The position numbers and the translations under genes are program-made. Under the pieces are notes generated by a model, which was not told the origin of the DNA, did not search any database, and saw only the letters and a program-made list of their open reading frames with translations. From Clostridiaceae bacterium (GTDB taxonomy: Bacteria > Bacillota > Clostridia > Peptostreptococcales > Natronincolaceae): 64,000 nt of DNA. Of the stretch, positions 8,737 through 17,351 are shown in pieces. The first letter of the stretch is position 1. Every line of letters begins with the position of its first letter. Where the stretch lies: positions 98,449-162,448 of the forward strand of contig JAFIFG010000123.1 in the NCBI GenBank assembly GCA_020832135.1. The letters run 5' to 3'.

Positions 8737-10077
8737 ATGAATGCTAGAGAAACTGCCTTAAAGGTGCTATATAGTGTAGAGGTGGACAAGGCTTATTCTA
8801 ATATAGCCTTGAATAAAGAGTTGAAAAATAGTGAACATACGAAACTAGATAAAAATTTCATTACGGAATTGGTATATGGGACTTTAGAAAATCTGATCTA
8901 CATAGATTATGTGATTCAACAGTTTGCAACTATGAAATTAAATAAAATGAATCCATGGGCTCTGAATGCTCTTAGGTTAGGGATTTATCAAATATTGTTT
9001 TTGGAAAAAGTACCGGAATTTGCAGCAGTGAATGAATCGGTAAATCTAACAAAAAAATATGCTAAAAGAGCATCAGGATTTGTTAATGGTGTACTAAGAA
9101 ATATTATAAGAAATAAAGGTAATATTAACATGCCTAATAAAAATGAAGACTTTGAGTACTACTTATCTATAAAGTATTCTCATCCGAAGTGGATGGTGGA
9201 AAAGTTTTTAAAGTATTTTTCTAAGGAATTTACTGAGGACCTCTTAAGAGTCAACAATGAGACACCAAAATTGTTTATAAGGGTTAATACCATTAAGACC
9301 ACTATAGAAGAGGTAGTAACATTACTAGAGGAAAAAGGAGTAGAGGTTGAGAAGAACCCCTATATCCATGAAGCATTAGCAATAAAGGGTGGAATTAGCG
9401 ATTTAGAAGAGTTAGATATTTATAAAAAAGGGTTTATACATATTCAAGATTTCAGTTCTATGTTGGTGGCAAAAATCTTAGATCCCAAAGAAGGAGAATT
9501 TATTATAGACGTCTGTAGTGCTCCTGGTGGGAAAACCACCCATATAGCTGATTTGATGAAGAATAAAGGTAGGGTTTTGGCTAGGGATGTGCATGATCAT
9601 AAGTTAAAGTTGGTGGCAAAAAATGCTACTAGATTAGGGATAGATATTATAAAAACAGAGAATTTTAATGGTAAGAGTCTAGATCATGAAATGCTGGAGA
9701 AGGCAGATAAGGTATTAGTGGATGCACCGTGCTCTGGACTAGGAATTATAAGAAGAAAACCAGAGATAAAATATAGAAAAGAAGAGGATAATATTGATAC
9801 TATAACCGATATGCAGCTTAAGATTTTATCCAATGCTTCCAAATATGTTAAATCCGGTGGAGAATTGGTGTATAGTACATGTACTATAGATCCTAATGAA
9901 AATCAAAATGTTATTCAACGTTTTTTAAAGCATAATCCTAAATTTAAGTTAATAGAAATTAATGAAATTTACAAAGAAATGATTCCAGGAGAGCATAAGG
10001 ATGAAATGATACAGTTATATCCCAATACCCATGGGACAGATGGTTTTTTTATTACGAAATTGCAAAAAATAACTTAA
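8737..10077 (+). CDS. rsmB: 16S rRNA (cytosine-967-C5)-methyltransferase
   Basis: Methylates C967 of 16S rRNA with S-adenosylmethionine. The N-terminal 140 residues form the NusB-like RNA-binding domain. The methyltransferase part has the SAM loop VCSAPGGKTTHIADL near 258, DAPCSGLGIIRRKPE near 328 and the catalytic-cysteine motif YSTCTIDPNENQN near 380. The 446-residue length fits. The start follows ATAGGAGG with good spacing. The 130-base gap before it holds a small hairpin (8654-8669, TCGCTT/AAGCGA) but no clear promoter. rlmN follows 15 bases after. Confidence 0.94.
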   Translation: MNARETALKVLYSVEVDKAYSNIALNKELKNSEHTKLDKNFITELVYGTLENLIYIDYVIQQFATMKLNKMNPWALNALRLGIYQILFLEKVPEFAAVNESVNLTKKYAKRASGFVNGVLRNIIRNKGNINMPNKNEDFEYYLSIKYSHPKWMVEKFLKYFSKEFTEDLLRVNNETPKLFIRVNTIKTTIEEVVTLLEEKGVEVEKNPYIHEALAIKGGISDLEELDIYKKGFIHIQDFSSMLVAKILDPKEGEFIIDVCSAPGGKTTHIADLMKNKGRVLARDVHDHKLKLVAKNATRLGIDIIKTENFNGKSLDHEMLEKADKVLVDAPCSGLGIIRRKPEIKYRKEEDNIDTITDMQLKILSNASKYVKSGGELVYSTCTIDPNENQNVIQRFLKHNPKFKLIEINEIYKEMIPGEHKDEMIQLYPNTHGTDGFFITKLQKIT

Positions 10078-10092
10078 TTAGGAGGACTACCT

Positions 10093-11130
10093 TTGTCTAA
10101 GATAGATTTATTAAGTTTGACTTTAGAAGACACACAGATGCTCATAGAGGAAATGGGTGAGAAGAAGTTTAGAGGAAAGCAGATTTTTCAGTGGGTGAAT
10201 AAAGGTGTAAAAGATATAGATGATATGAGTAATATAGGTAAATCCTCTAGAGAAAAACTTAAGGAAAAATTTTATATAACCGATATTAAAATTGAAGAAA
10301 AATTAACTTCTAAAATAGATGGCACAGTAAAATATTTGTTTTTACTGGAGGATCATAATATTATAGAAGGAGTTGTAATGGAGTATAATCATGGGCTAAC
10401 TGCATGTATTTCTACACAGGTAGGTTGTGCTATGGGATGTAGTTTTTGTGCCTCTACTGTTGGGGGGCTAATTAGAAATTTAAGGGCTGGAGAAATTTTA
10501 GACCAAATCGTTGTGATGCAGGAGGATTTAGGAAAAAGAATTTCTAATATAGTATTGATGGGTAGCGGAGAGCCACTACACAATTACCAAGAAGTAATTG
10601 ATTTTTTAAAGATAGTAAATAATGAACATGGATTAAACATAGGTAATAGACATATTACTCTGTCTACCTGTGGCTTAGTTCCAGAGATAAAAAAACTAGC
10701 TGATTTACAAATACCTATTAATCTAGCCATATCTCTCCATGCACCTAATGATGCCATTAGAAGAGAAATGATGCCGATAGCACAAAAATATTCTATTTCA
10801 GAGATGAAGGATGCATGTCTATATTATTTAGAGAAAAATAATAGAAGAATAACCTTTGAATATGCTTTAGTAGATGGGGTAAATGACAGTAAAGATAATG
10901 CATATGAATTAAGTGGATTGTTGAAAGGATTATTATGCCATGTAAACCTTATTCCTGTAAATACTATAGAAGAAAGAGATTATAAACAGTCAAAAAAAGA
11001 GGAAATAAAAAAATTCCAAGCTATCTTAAAGTCTCGAGGAATTGAAACTACCATAAGAAGAGAAATGGGCTCTGATATCAATGCAGCATGTGGACAGTTG
11101 AGGAATACCTATATAAAAAATAAAAAATAA
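10093..11130 (+). CDS. rlmN: Dual-specificity 23S rRNA/tRNA (adenine-C2)-methyltransferase
   Basis: A radical SAM enzyme that methylates A2503 of 23S rRNA and A37 of some tRNAs. The [4Fe-4S] motif CAMGCSFCAS lies near residues 111-120. The second catalytic cysteine is in NAACGQLR near the C-terminus, and GSGEPLHNY and LAISLHAPND are family motifs. It starts with TTG at 10093, supported by TTAGGAGGA nine bases upstream; no ATG fits better. The length is 345 residues. It lies between rsmB and prpC, a common Firmicute order. Confidence 0.96.
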   Translation: MSKIDLLSLTLEDTQMLIEEMGEKKFRGKQIFQWVNKGVKDIDDMSNIGKSSREKLKEKFYITDIKIEEKLTSKIDGTVKYLFLLEDHNIIEGVVMEYNHGLTACISTQVGCAMGCSFCASTVGGLIRNLRAGEILDQIVVMQEDLGKRISNIVLMGSGEPLHNYQEVIDFLKIVNNEHGLNIGNRHITLSTCGLVPEIKKLADLQIPINLAISLHAPNDAIRREMMPIAQKYSISEMKDACLYYLEKNNRRITFEYALVDGVNDSKDNAYELSGLLKGLLCHVNLIPVNTIEERDYKQSKKEEIKKFQAILKSRGIETTIRREMGSDINAACGQLRNTYIKNKK

Positions 11131-11183
11131 CCTGTTGTAAACTCTATTAAAAATGTCAAAGTCTAGAGGGTTTAGATGGAACC

Positions 11184-11196
11184 TGTCGAATATAAT
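11184..11196 (+). promoter_or_regulatory. Candidate prpC promoter with an overlapping Spo0A-box-like heptamer
   Basis: A perfect TATAAT (11191-11196) lies 20 bases before the prpC start. It is preceded immediately by TGTCGAA (11184-11190), which matches the core Spo0A-box consensus. No good -35 is visible 16-18 bases upstream, so activation by a bound protein is possible. This is inference from sequence only. Confidence 0.35.
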
Positions 11197-11216
11197 AGGA
11201 TGGGAGGGGTGCTAAA

Positions 11217-11966
11217 ATGAAAGCAGCAGCTATTACTGATGTGGGAAGAGTACGAGAGTTAAATGAAGATAATTACTTCATATATGAAGAGGAAATAAAA
11301 TTATATATAGTTGCCGATGGTATGGGGGGACATAAAAGTGGTGAGGTGGCTAGCTTTATAGCTATAGATGTAATAAAGTCTCATATTATTAAATATCTCG
11401 ATGATGAGAGAGAAGAAATAGCCGTTAAAGGGATATTATTTGAAGCCTTCAATAGGGCTAATGAAGCTATATTAAACAAATCTATAGAGGACAGCACATG
11501 TGAAGGGATGGGTACTACTGTAACATTAGTGTTAATTATTGAAGATAAAATGTATATTGCACATGTAGGTGACAGCAGAGCATACCTTATAAGAGAGAAT
11601 GAGATAACACAAATAACAGAAGATCATTCTTTAGTGGCAGAACTTGTTAAAAACGGTAGCATTACTGAAAGGGAAGCAATGCGTCATCCTCAGAAAAATA
11701 TCATTACTAGAGCTTTAGGAAATAGTTCAGATGTTAAGCTGGATTTATGCACTATTCAGTTGTGTAAAGAAGATATTCTAATTTTGTGCACAGATGGACT
11801 AAGCAATTTTGTTGACAATTATGAATTTAAAAAGGTATTATCAGAAACAGAGGATATTATGGAAGCATGTAATATATTAGTTACCTTAGCCAATGAGCGA
11901 GGAGGACATGACAATATTACGGTGCTAATTGCAAAACAACAATCCTCGTCTATAGAAGGTAGGTGA
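11217..11966 (+). CDS. prpC: PP2C-type serine/threonine phosphatase (PrpC/Stp)
   Basis: Removes phosphate from proteins phosphorylated by the kinase encoded next door. The 249-residue protein has the metal-binding motifs of the family. These are DVGRVRELNEDNYF at the N-terminus, VADGMGGHKSGEVAS near residue 32, HVGDSRAYL near 117, and late aspartates in TDGLSNFVD and GGHDNITVL. No membrane segment is present, so it acts in the cytoplasm. It ends four bases before prkC, so kinase and phosphatase are co-expressed. Confidence 0.95.
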   Translation: MKAAAITDVGRVRELNEDNYFIYEEEIKLYIVADGMGGHKSGEVASFIAIDVIKSHIIKYLDDEREEIAVKGILFEAFNRANEAILNKSIEDSTCEGMGTTVTLVLIIEDKMYIAHVGDSRAYLIRENEITQITEDHSLVAELVKNGSITEREAMRHPQKNIITRALGNSSDVKLDLCTIQLCKEDILILCTDGLSNFVDNYEFKKVLSETEDIMEACNILVTLANERGGHDNITVLIAKQQSSSIEGR

Positions 11967-11970
11967 AAAT

Positions 11971-13932
11971 ATGATTGGCAAAATATTAGGTAATAGGTAT
12001 GAAATTGTAGAAAAGGTTGGCGGAGGTGGTATGGCTTTAGTATATAAGGCAAAATGCAACCTACTAAATAGATATGTAGCAGTAAAAATTTTAAGATCAG
12101 AATTTACAAATGACAAAGATATATTAGAAAAGTTCAAAAGAGAATCTCAGGCTGCTGCTAGCTTATCTCATCCAAATATCGTAAATACCTATGATGTTGG
12201 TGAAGAAGAAGAAGTACAGTACATTGTTATGGAGTATGTAAAGGGAAAAACCTTAAAGGAATTAATAAAAGAAAAGGACATACTTAGTCTTGAAGAAATA
12301 ATAGATTACAGTAAACAAATAGCCTTAGCGCTACAACATGCTCATCAAAACCATGTTATACATAGAGATATTAAGCCTCATAATATACTAATTACAGAGG
12401 ATAATAGAGCTAAGGTAACAGATTTTGGTATAGCTTTAGCCGCTAATTCCTCAACTATAACTAATATGGGTAGTGTGATAGGATCAGTTCACTATTTTTC
12501 TCCAGAACAGGCTAGAGGTGGTTATATTGATGAAAAATCTGACCTTTATTCACTAGGTATTGTTATGTATGAAATGGCTACCGGAAAAGTTCCTTTTGAA
12601 GGCGAGAGTCCTATTGCTGTAGCATTAAAACATATTCAACAGGAGGCACCTGCACCCTCGGAAATAAATCCTAAAATACCTGAAGGCTTAGAGGAGATTA
12701 TTGTAAAGCTAATACAAAAAGATCAAGTCTCTAGGTATCCTAATGCAGAAGATGTTATAGAGGACTTAAATAAATTCAAGAGCAATGCAAAAGAAAATCA
12801 TCTGTTGGACTCCATCAATGAAGAAGATTCCCCCACGCAGATTATACCTCGAATAAAGGATGAAGATGTTAAAAATATTACTCCTAAAAGAGATAAGAAC
12901 AAACATAAAAATAATCATAAAATTATTATTACCGGTGCCATTATAGCAGCTTTAATTTCTGCCCTTCTATTTGTTTTTGGTGTGTTTTACTTTGGTGATT
13001 TCTTTGGAGCTACAGAAATAGAAGTGCCAGAATTTGTAGGGATGGAGATCGATGAAGCTAGAAGGTTAGCAGAGGAAATAGGTTTAAAATTAACAGAGGA
13101 AACACAACACCATAGAGATGTACCTGTGGGTGAAGTCACTAGACAAAATCCTGTTGCTGGTAGGAAAGTGCGACCTGATTTTCCTATAAGACTAGATGTA
13201 AGTAGTGGACCTAGGTTAGTAGAAGTACCTAATCTTGTATTTGAGGATGCTCTAGATGTACGCTACATTTTAGAAAACAAAAACCTGACGGGGGAAGCTA
13301 GCTATGAGTTCAGCGATATACCTAATGGTATGGTTATAAGACAAAATCCAAGGGATGGAGCAGAGGTACCAGAAGGAACAAGTATTAACTATGTTGTTAG
13401 TCAAGGACCAGAGGTGGTAACCTTCTTAATGCCTAATTTAATAAATTCTACATTGGAAAGTGCAAGAACAACATTACAGCAACTAGGTATCCAAATTGGC
13501 AGTGTTAGAGAGGAATATAATGAGGAATATGATCAAGGACGTATCATATCACAAAGTATAGAAGCAGGACAAGAAGTAAGGGAAAACACTGTAGTGAATC
13601 TCACGGTAAGTCGAGGACCAAAAGAAATTGAAGAAGAAGTAGAGATAGACATAGAGGATGAGGTAGATGAAGGTGATGAAGATGATGAAGATGATGCTGA
13701 GGAAACCTTTAGTAATACCTCTACTAGAAATTTTGAAATAGAATTAGAGGGCTATACTGGTGTTGTAGATATAGAAATAAGACGTGCCACAGGTACGAGA
13801 GAAATAGTTTATAGTAAAAAGCATAGTATAAAAAGGGAAGGGAATCTAGTTAAAGACTTATTAACAGGAGCTGCAAATGAAAAATTTGAATTATATATAA
13901 ATGGTAAAAAAAAATCAAGCTTTAATCTTTAG
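11971..13932 (+). CDS. prkC: PASTA-domain Ser/Thr protein kinase PrkC with an extra C-terminal domain
   Basis: A membrane kinase that senses cell-wall fragments and controls growth or germination in relatives. The kinase domain (about residues 1-270) has the glycine loop GGGGMA, the VAVKIL lysine, the catalytic loop HRDIKPHNIL, DFGIA and SPEQARG. A membrane segment spans about 316-337. Three PASTA repeats follow outside the cell (about 349-414, 415-482, 485-552). Beyond them is a Glu/Asp-rich linker (about 552-583) and a 70-residue C-terminal segment with a predicted beta-rich pattern. The start follows AGGTAGGTGA. The downstream rsgA ribosome site overlaps the prkC stop region. Confidence 0.95.
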   Translation: MIGKILGNRYEIVEKVGGGGMALVYKAKCNLLNRYVAVKILRSEFTNDKDILEKFKRESQAAASLSHPNIVNTYDVGEEEEVQYIVMEYVKGKTLKELIKEKDILSLEEIIDYSKQIALALQHAHQNHVIHRDIKPHNILITEDNRAKVTDFGIALAANSSTITNMGSVIGSVHYFSPEQARGGYIDEKSDLYSLGIVMYEMATGKVPFEGESPIAVALKHIQQEAPAPSEINPKIPEGLEEIIVKLIQKDQVSRYPNAEDVIEDLNKFKSNAKENHLLDSINEEDSPTQIIPRIKDEDVKNITPKRDKNKHKNNHKIIITGAIIAALISALLFVFGVFYFGDFFGATEIEVPEFVGMEIDEARRLAEEIGLKLTEETQHHRDVPVGEVTRQNPVAGRKVRPDFPIRLDVSSGPRLVEVPNLVFEDALDVRYILENKNLTGEASYEFSDIPNGMVIRQNPRDGAEVPEGTSINYVVSQGPEVVTFLMPNLINSTLESARTTLQQLGIQIGSVREEYNEEYDQGRIISQSIEAGQEVRENTVVNLTVSRGPKEIEEEVEIDIEDEVDEGDEDDEDDAEETFSNTSTRNFEIELEGYTGVVDIEIRRATGTREIVYSKKHSIKREGNLVKDLLTGAANEKFELYINGKKKSSFNL

Positions 13933-13942
13933 GAGGTAAATA

Positions 13943-14821
13943 ATGAAAAAAGGGCGGTTAATTAAAGGTATAGGAGGATTTTACTATGTAGATGTAGAGG
14001 GCATCGTCTATGAATGTAAGGCTAGGGGGATTTTTAGGCAGATGAAAATAACACCTTTAGTGGGGGATTATGTAGAAATAACTGTTCTAGATGAGGATCA
14101 TAAGAAGGGTGTTTTAGAAAAAATCATGGAACGTAGAACAGAATTAATACGACCTGTTGTTGCAAATGTGGACCAAGCAATTATTGTCTTTGCAGTTACA
14201 AGACCTGAGCCCAATATTACATTGTTAGATAGATTTTTAGTGTTGGCGGAAAGTGAAGATCTAGATATTACTATTTGTTTTAATAAAGCAGACCTTGCAA
14301 CGGATAATAAACATAAAGAATTAGTGAAGGTATATGAGGCTGCAGGTTATAAAGTAATATTGACAAGTGCTAAGGATGAGAAAAGTGTAAAGTTATTAAA
14401 GGAAACCCTAGCAGATAAAACCAATGTGTTTGCAGGACCTTCCGGAGTGGGAAAATCTACCCTATTAAATAAGATAGACAGTGGTCTTAACCTACAAACG
14501 GGAGAAATTAGTCAAAAAAATGCTAGAGGAAAACATACTACTAGACATGCCGAGCTAATTGCCATTGAAAATCATGGTTGGGTGGTGGATACCCCAGGCT
14601 TTAGCTCTCTTGATCTAGACTTTATTGAGGAAGAAGATTTGGCCCTGTACTTTCCAGAGTTTGCTCCTTACATAGAGGACTGTAAGTTTTCAACATGTAA
14701 GCATCTAAAAGAGCCGAAGTGTGCTGTGAAAAGTGCTTTAAAGTCAGGAGAAATTTACGAAAAACGATATGAAAGTTACCTAAAATTTATGGAAGAAATT
14801 AAAAATACCAGGAGGTTTTAA
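13943..14821 (+). CDS. rsgA: Ribosome small subunit-dependent GTPase A
   Basis: A circularly permuted GTPase that tests late 30S ribosome assembly. An OB-fold lies at the N-terminus. The G4 motif NKAD (near residue 114) precedes the P-loop GPSGVGKSTLLNKI (near 165) and the G3 motif DTPGFSSLD (near 217), which is the permuted order. A zinc site CKFSTCKHLKEPKCAVKSA is near 246-265. The length of 292 residues is normal. It sits in the conserved prpC-prkC-rsgA-rpe-thiN run, with an AGGAGGT ribosome site 7 bases before the ATG and rpe three bases after its stop. Confidence 0.96.
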   Translation: MKKGRLIKGIGGFYYVDVEGIVYECKARGIFRQMKITPLVGDYVEITVLDEDHKKGVLEKIMERRTELIRPVVANVDQAIIVFAVTRPEPNITLLDRFLVLAESEDLDITICFNKADLATDNKHKELVKVYEAAGYKVILTSAKDEKSVKLLKETLADKTNVFAGPSGVGKSTLLNKIDSGLNLQTGEISQKNARGKHTTRHAELIAIENHGWVVDTPGFSSLDLDFIEEEDLALYFPEFAPYIEDCKFSTCKHLKEPKCAVKSALKSGEIYEKRYESYLKFMEEIKNTRRF

Positions 14822-14824
14822 CAG

Positions 14825-15478
14825 ATGATTAAACTAGCACCATCAATTTTATCGGCGGATTTTTCTAACCTATTACAGGATGTAAAAAAGGTGGAAGAAG
14901 CTGGCTGTGAGCTATTACATATTGATGTAATGGATGGGCATTTTGTACCTAATATCACTTTGGGTCCCCCCATTGTGAAAAGTCTAAAAGGAAAAACAAC
15001 ATTACCTTTTGATGTTCATTTAATGATAGAAAACCCTGATGTGTATATAAATGATTTTGTTGAAGCAGGTGCAGATATTATAACTGTACATGCTGAAGCT
15101 TGTACACACTTACATAGAACAATACAACAAATAAAAAAATACAATATTAAAGCAGCAGTTGCTTTAAACCCTGCTACATCCTTAAGTGTTATTGAGCATG
15201 TGCTTGATGAATTGGATATGGTATTAATTATGACGGTAAACCCCGGGTTTGGTGGTCAAAGCTTCATTCCATCTATGTTAAAGAAAATACAGGATCTGAG
15301 AAAAATGATTGATGATAGAAATTTGAAAATTGATATTCAAGTAGATGGAGGTATAAAACCTGATAATATTCATTTAGTGACTGAAGCTGGTGCAAATGTT
15401 ATTGTGGCTGGATCTGCTATCTTTAATAGCGACGACATAGTGAGCACCGTTACAGACATGAGAAAAAATGCTAAATAA
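14825..15478 (+). CDS. rpe: Ribulose-phosphate 3-epimerase
   Basis: Interconverts ribulose 5-phosphate and xylulose 5-phosphate in the pentose phosphate pathway. This TIM-barrel enzyme of 217 residues shows [10 protein letters not shown] at the N-terminus. The metal and catalytic motifs are [17 protein letters not shown] and [10 protein letters not shown], with the phosphate loop [12 protein letters not shown] and the strand VDGGI. It is packed between rsgA and thiN in the same operon, with CAGGAGG upstream of its ATG. Confidence 0.96.
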   Translation: MIKLAPSILSADFSNLLQDVKKVEEAGCELLHIDVMDGHFVPNITLGPPIVKSLKGKTTLPFDVHLMIENPDVYINDFVEAGADIITVHAEACTHLHRTIQQIKKYNIKAAVALNPATSLSVIEHVLDELDMVLIMTVNPGFGGQSFIPSMLKKIQDLRKMIDDRNLKIDIQVDGGIKPDNIHLVTEAGANVIVAGSAIFNSDDIVSTVTDMRKNAK

Positions 15479-15490
15479 AGAGGGGTTATT

Positions 15491-16123
15491 ATGGATGTTA
15501 TCATTGTAACAAATGGAGATATTGTAGATTTAAAGCATATAAAAAATACCCTTAAAGATAAATATATTATATGTGCCGACGGAGCATCTAAATATTTGAG
15601 AAATATAGAAGTGATACCTGACTTATTAGTAGGGGATTTCGACTCAATAGATGATGATGACCTTAGCTGGATGAAAAATAATGGTGTATCCTATGAAAAA
15701 TTCCCTACAAGGAAGGATCAGACAGATACGGAGTTGGCAGTAGAGTATGCCATTAAAAATAAGCCTAAAACTATTACCATCATAGGAGCTTTGGGTTCTA
15801 GGGAGGATCATAGCTTAGCTAATGTTATGTTATTATATAAAATAGTTCAACATGATATTAGGGGCAGTATTATAGATAAGAATAATGAAATCTATATTAC
15901 CAAGAATAGTATTCATATAGAAGGTGAAATTGGTGAAATGCTATCTATCATACCTATAACACCTATAGTCAGTGGTGTGACTTTAAAAGGCTTAGAATAC
16001 CCCTTAATGAATAAAACAATAGCTATGGGTAGCACTTTGGGCATTAGTAATATTTTTGAAAAAAACAAAGTTGAAATACATGTAGATGAAGGGGTATTAT
16101 TGATAATTAAGTCAAAGGAATAA
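15491..16123 (+). CDS. thiN: Thiamine diphosphokinase
   Basis: Transfers pyrophosphate from ATP to thiamine to make the cofactor thiamine diphosphate. Family motifs seen are CADGASKYL, LLVGDFDSIDDDDL, KDQTDTELAVEYA and the substrate-site segment GALGSREDHSLANV. The length is 210 residues. It is the last gene of the operon running from prpC; a strong hairpin terminator follows 12 bases after the stop. Confidence 0.94.
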   Translation: MDVIIVTNGDIVDLKHIKNTLKDKYIICADGASKYLRNIEVIPDLLVGDFDSIDDDDLSWMKNNGVSYEKFPTRKDQTDTELAVEYAIKNKPKTITIIGALGSREDHSLANVMLLYKIVQHDIRGSIIDKNNEIYITKNSIHIEGEIGEMLSIIPITPIVSGVTLKGLEYPLMNKTIAMGSTLGISNIFEKNKVEIHVDEGVLLIIKSKE

Positions 16124-16135
16124 ATCAGTATAATG

Positions 16136-16190
16136 AAATGCTACTAATAAATATTTTTTGTTTATTTAGTAGCATTTTAATTTTTTTTGA
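16136..16190 (+). terminator. Intrinsic terminator after thiN
   Basis: An 11-base perfect stem (AAATGCTACTA / TAGTAGCATTT), with a further 5-base inner stem, is followed by a long T run (TTTTTTTT within 16181-16188). Confidence 0.85.
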
Positions 16191-16229
16191 ATAGAATGTT
16201 AATAATACTGCTTTTAGGTAGGTGATGGG

Positions 16230-16397
16230 ATGTTTAAAAGAAGAAGGAGAAGAGGAACACCTATAACAAAGGTGATAGGAGGGATAATATTTTTAGTAGG
16301 TGCAGGCACACTTTTATATATTATGCCATTTACAATTTGGATAGCAGTCTTTGCTTTTGCCTGTATAGGAATAGGTGTATTGATTTTTCATATGTAG
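16230..16397 (+). CDS. Small membrane protein, 55 residues, function unknown
   Basis: An ATG at 16230, with TAGGTAGGTGA ending five bases before it, opens a 55-residue frame ending in TAG at 16397. The N-terminus is very basic (MFKRRRRRG). The rest is hydrophobic, about residues 15-31 and 36-53, with a proline at 33 between them, so it is probably a two-segment membrane hairpin with the basic end inside. It has its own terminator. It occupies the place where B. subtilis carries spoVM (between thiN and rpmB), but it does not resemble the 26-residue amphipathic SpoVM. I do not recognise a family. The good ribosome site and flanking terminators support that it is real. Confidence 0.65.
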   Translation: MFKRRRRRGTPITKVIGGIIFLVGAGTLLYIMPFTIWIAVFAFACIGIGVLIFHM

Positions 16398-16414
16398 ATG
16401 TATTATATGCATAG

Positions 16415-16451
16415 CAAAAAAAGCCTACCTGTTTAAGGTGGCTTTTTTTAT
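16415..16451. terminator. Bidirectional intrinsic terminator between the small membrane gene and rpmB
   Basis: AAAAAAGCC(T)ACCT pairs with AGGTGGCTTTTTT around a short loop. The A run on one side and the T run on the other let it end transcripts from both strands, between the plus-strand small ORF and the minus-strand rpmB stop at 16452. Confidence 0.75.
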
Positions 16452-16643
16452 TTATATTGCTCTTTCAACTTTTCCAGAACGTAAGCATCTTGTACATGCA
16501 TTAATTCTCTTTGGAGTACCATTAACAATGGCTCTAACCCTTCTTAAATTAGGTAACCAAGTTCTCTTACTGTGACGGTTAGAGTGACTTACTTGATTTC
16601 CGTGTACTTTACCTTTACCGCAGATATCGCATTCTCTTGCCAT
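16452..16643 (-). CDS. rpmB: Ribosomal protein L28
   Basis: A 63-residue large-subunit protein starting MARECDICGKGKVHGN. Two zinc-binding cysteine pairs are present (CDIC and CTRC), as in the Zn-type form, and SHSNRHSKRTW is the typical basic core. The start is ATG at 16643 with AAAAGGAGG upstream; a GTG three codons earlier lies within the ribosome site. It is the only minus-strand gene in its neighbourhood. Being opposite to thiN and the Asp23 gene, it needs its own promoter, which should lie within 16660-16750. Confidence 0.96.
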   Translation of the reverse strand: MARECDICGKGKVHGNQVSHSNRHSKRTWLPNLRRVRAIVNGTPKRINACTRCLRSGKVERAI

Positions 16644-16710
16644 ACCGAACACCTCCTTTTAACAAAACATGCTGCAATTAAAAAGCATGCTCGAACTTAA
16701 AAACATTATA

Positions 16711-16739
16711 ATATTATCATACCCATCCTTATTTTGCAA
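16711..16739 (-). promoter_or_regulatory. Candidate rpmB promoter
   Basis: Reading the minus strand, TTGCAA is followed after 17 bases by TAATAT. The boxes are imperfect, and a TATAAT lies slightly further downstream (16710-16705) at a poorer spacing. Confidence 0.35.
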
Positions 16740-16832
16740 TAAAAAGATGAAAATAATTCAAAAATCAATAAGTCGAAGCTTTTAAAAAATAATGACGGAC
16801 CCTTTCACAAAGGATAATATTGGGGTTTATTG

Positions 16833-16861
16833 TTGAACTATTTATTATATTAATATACAAT
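16833..16861 (+). promoter_or_regulatory. Promoter for the Asp23-fakA operon
   Basis: TTGAAC (16833-16838), a 17-base spacer and TACAAT (16856-16861) form a good sigma-A type promoter. It would give a leader of about 110 bases before the Asp23 gene. The same pair of hexamers with the same spacing occurs before rplS at 45853. Confidence 0.65.
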
Positions 16862-16976
16862 AAGGTTATATGTTTTAAATATATCTTTTGATAATTACAT
16901 ATATTAATATATAGTGTTATATATTATTAGAGGAATAATATTATATAAAAGATAAGATTTAAAAGGAGGTTAACAA

Positions 16977-17333
16977 ATGCCAGGGAAATTAATAAATGAA
17001 ATTGGGACAATAATTATTGATGATCATGTTTTAGCTTCAATAGCAGGTGTATCAGCTATGGAATGCTATGGTTTAGTTGGCATGGCAGCTAAATCAACAG
17101 CTGGAGGTTTGGTTGAACTTTTAAAAAGAGAACACTCCAGTAAGGGAGTAAAGGTTCAGACAGAGAATGATGAAATAATTATTGAGTTGTTTGTAATTGT
17201 AGAATTTGGGACAAGAATATCTGTCGTTGCTAACAACATTATTGAAAAGGTTAAATATAATATAGAACACTTAACTGGAATGAAGGTTAAGAAGGTTGAT
17301 ATAAATGTACAAGGAGTTAGAGTACAAAAGTAA
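16977..17333 (+). CDS. Asp23/Gls24 family envelope stress protein (YloU-like)
   Basis: A 118-residue protein of the Asp23 family, with the conserved start GTIIIDDHVLASIAGVSAMECYGLVGMA and the late segment VANNIIEKVKYNIEHLTGMKVKKVDINVQGV. Relatives are membrane-associated or cytoplasmic proteins linked to cell-envelope homeostasis; the exact role is unknown. It begins after AAAAGGAGG and is followed 18 bases later by the fatty-acid-kinase-like gene, the same pair (yloU-yloV) as in Bacillus. This supports a shared link to membrane lipids. Confidence 0.9.
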   Translation: MPGKLINEIGTIIIDDHVLASIAGVSAMECYGLVGMAAKSTAGGLVELLKREHSSKGVKVQTENDEIIIELFVIVEFGTRISVVANNIIEKVKYNIEHLTGMKVKKVDINVQGVRVQK

Positions 17334-17351
17334 CTGAAGGAGGTATAAGAC

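Larger units (their letters stand above)
16644..16976. other. Divergent intergenic region between rpmB and the Asp23 gene
   Basis: This 333-base AT-rich stretch holds no gene that I can support. On the rpmB side there is a 6-base hairpin (CATGCT 16668-16673 / AGCATG 16684-16689) just upstream of the ribosome site and a possible minus-strand promoter (TTGCAA 16739-16734 with TAATAT 16716-16711). On the other side lie the Asp23-gene promoter (16833-16861) and, in its leader, a 9-base AT hairpin (16905-16913 / 16918-16926). Confidence 0.6.

Noticed and set aside
16230..16397. Calling the small membrane ORF SpoVM
   Set aside because: It is twice the length of SpoVM, lacks the amphipathic lysine/proline pattern, and has two strongly hydrophobic segments. 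Only its position matches.
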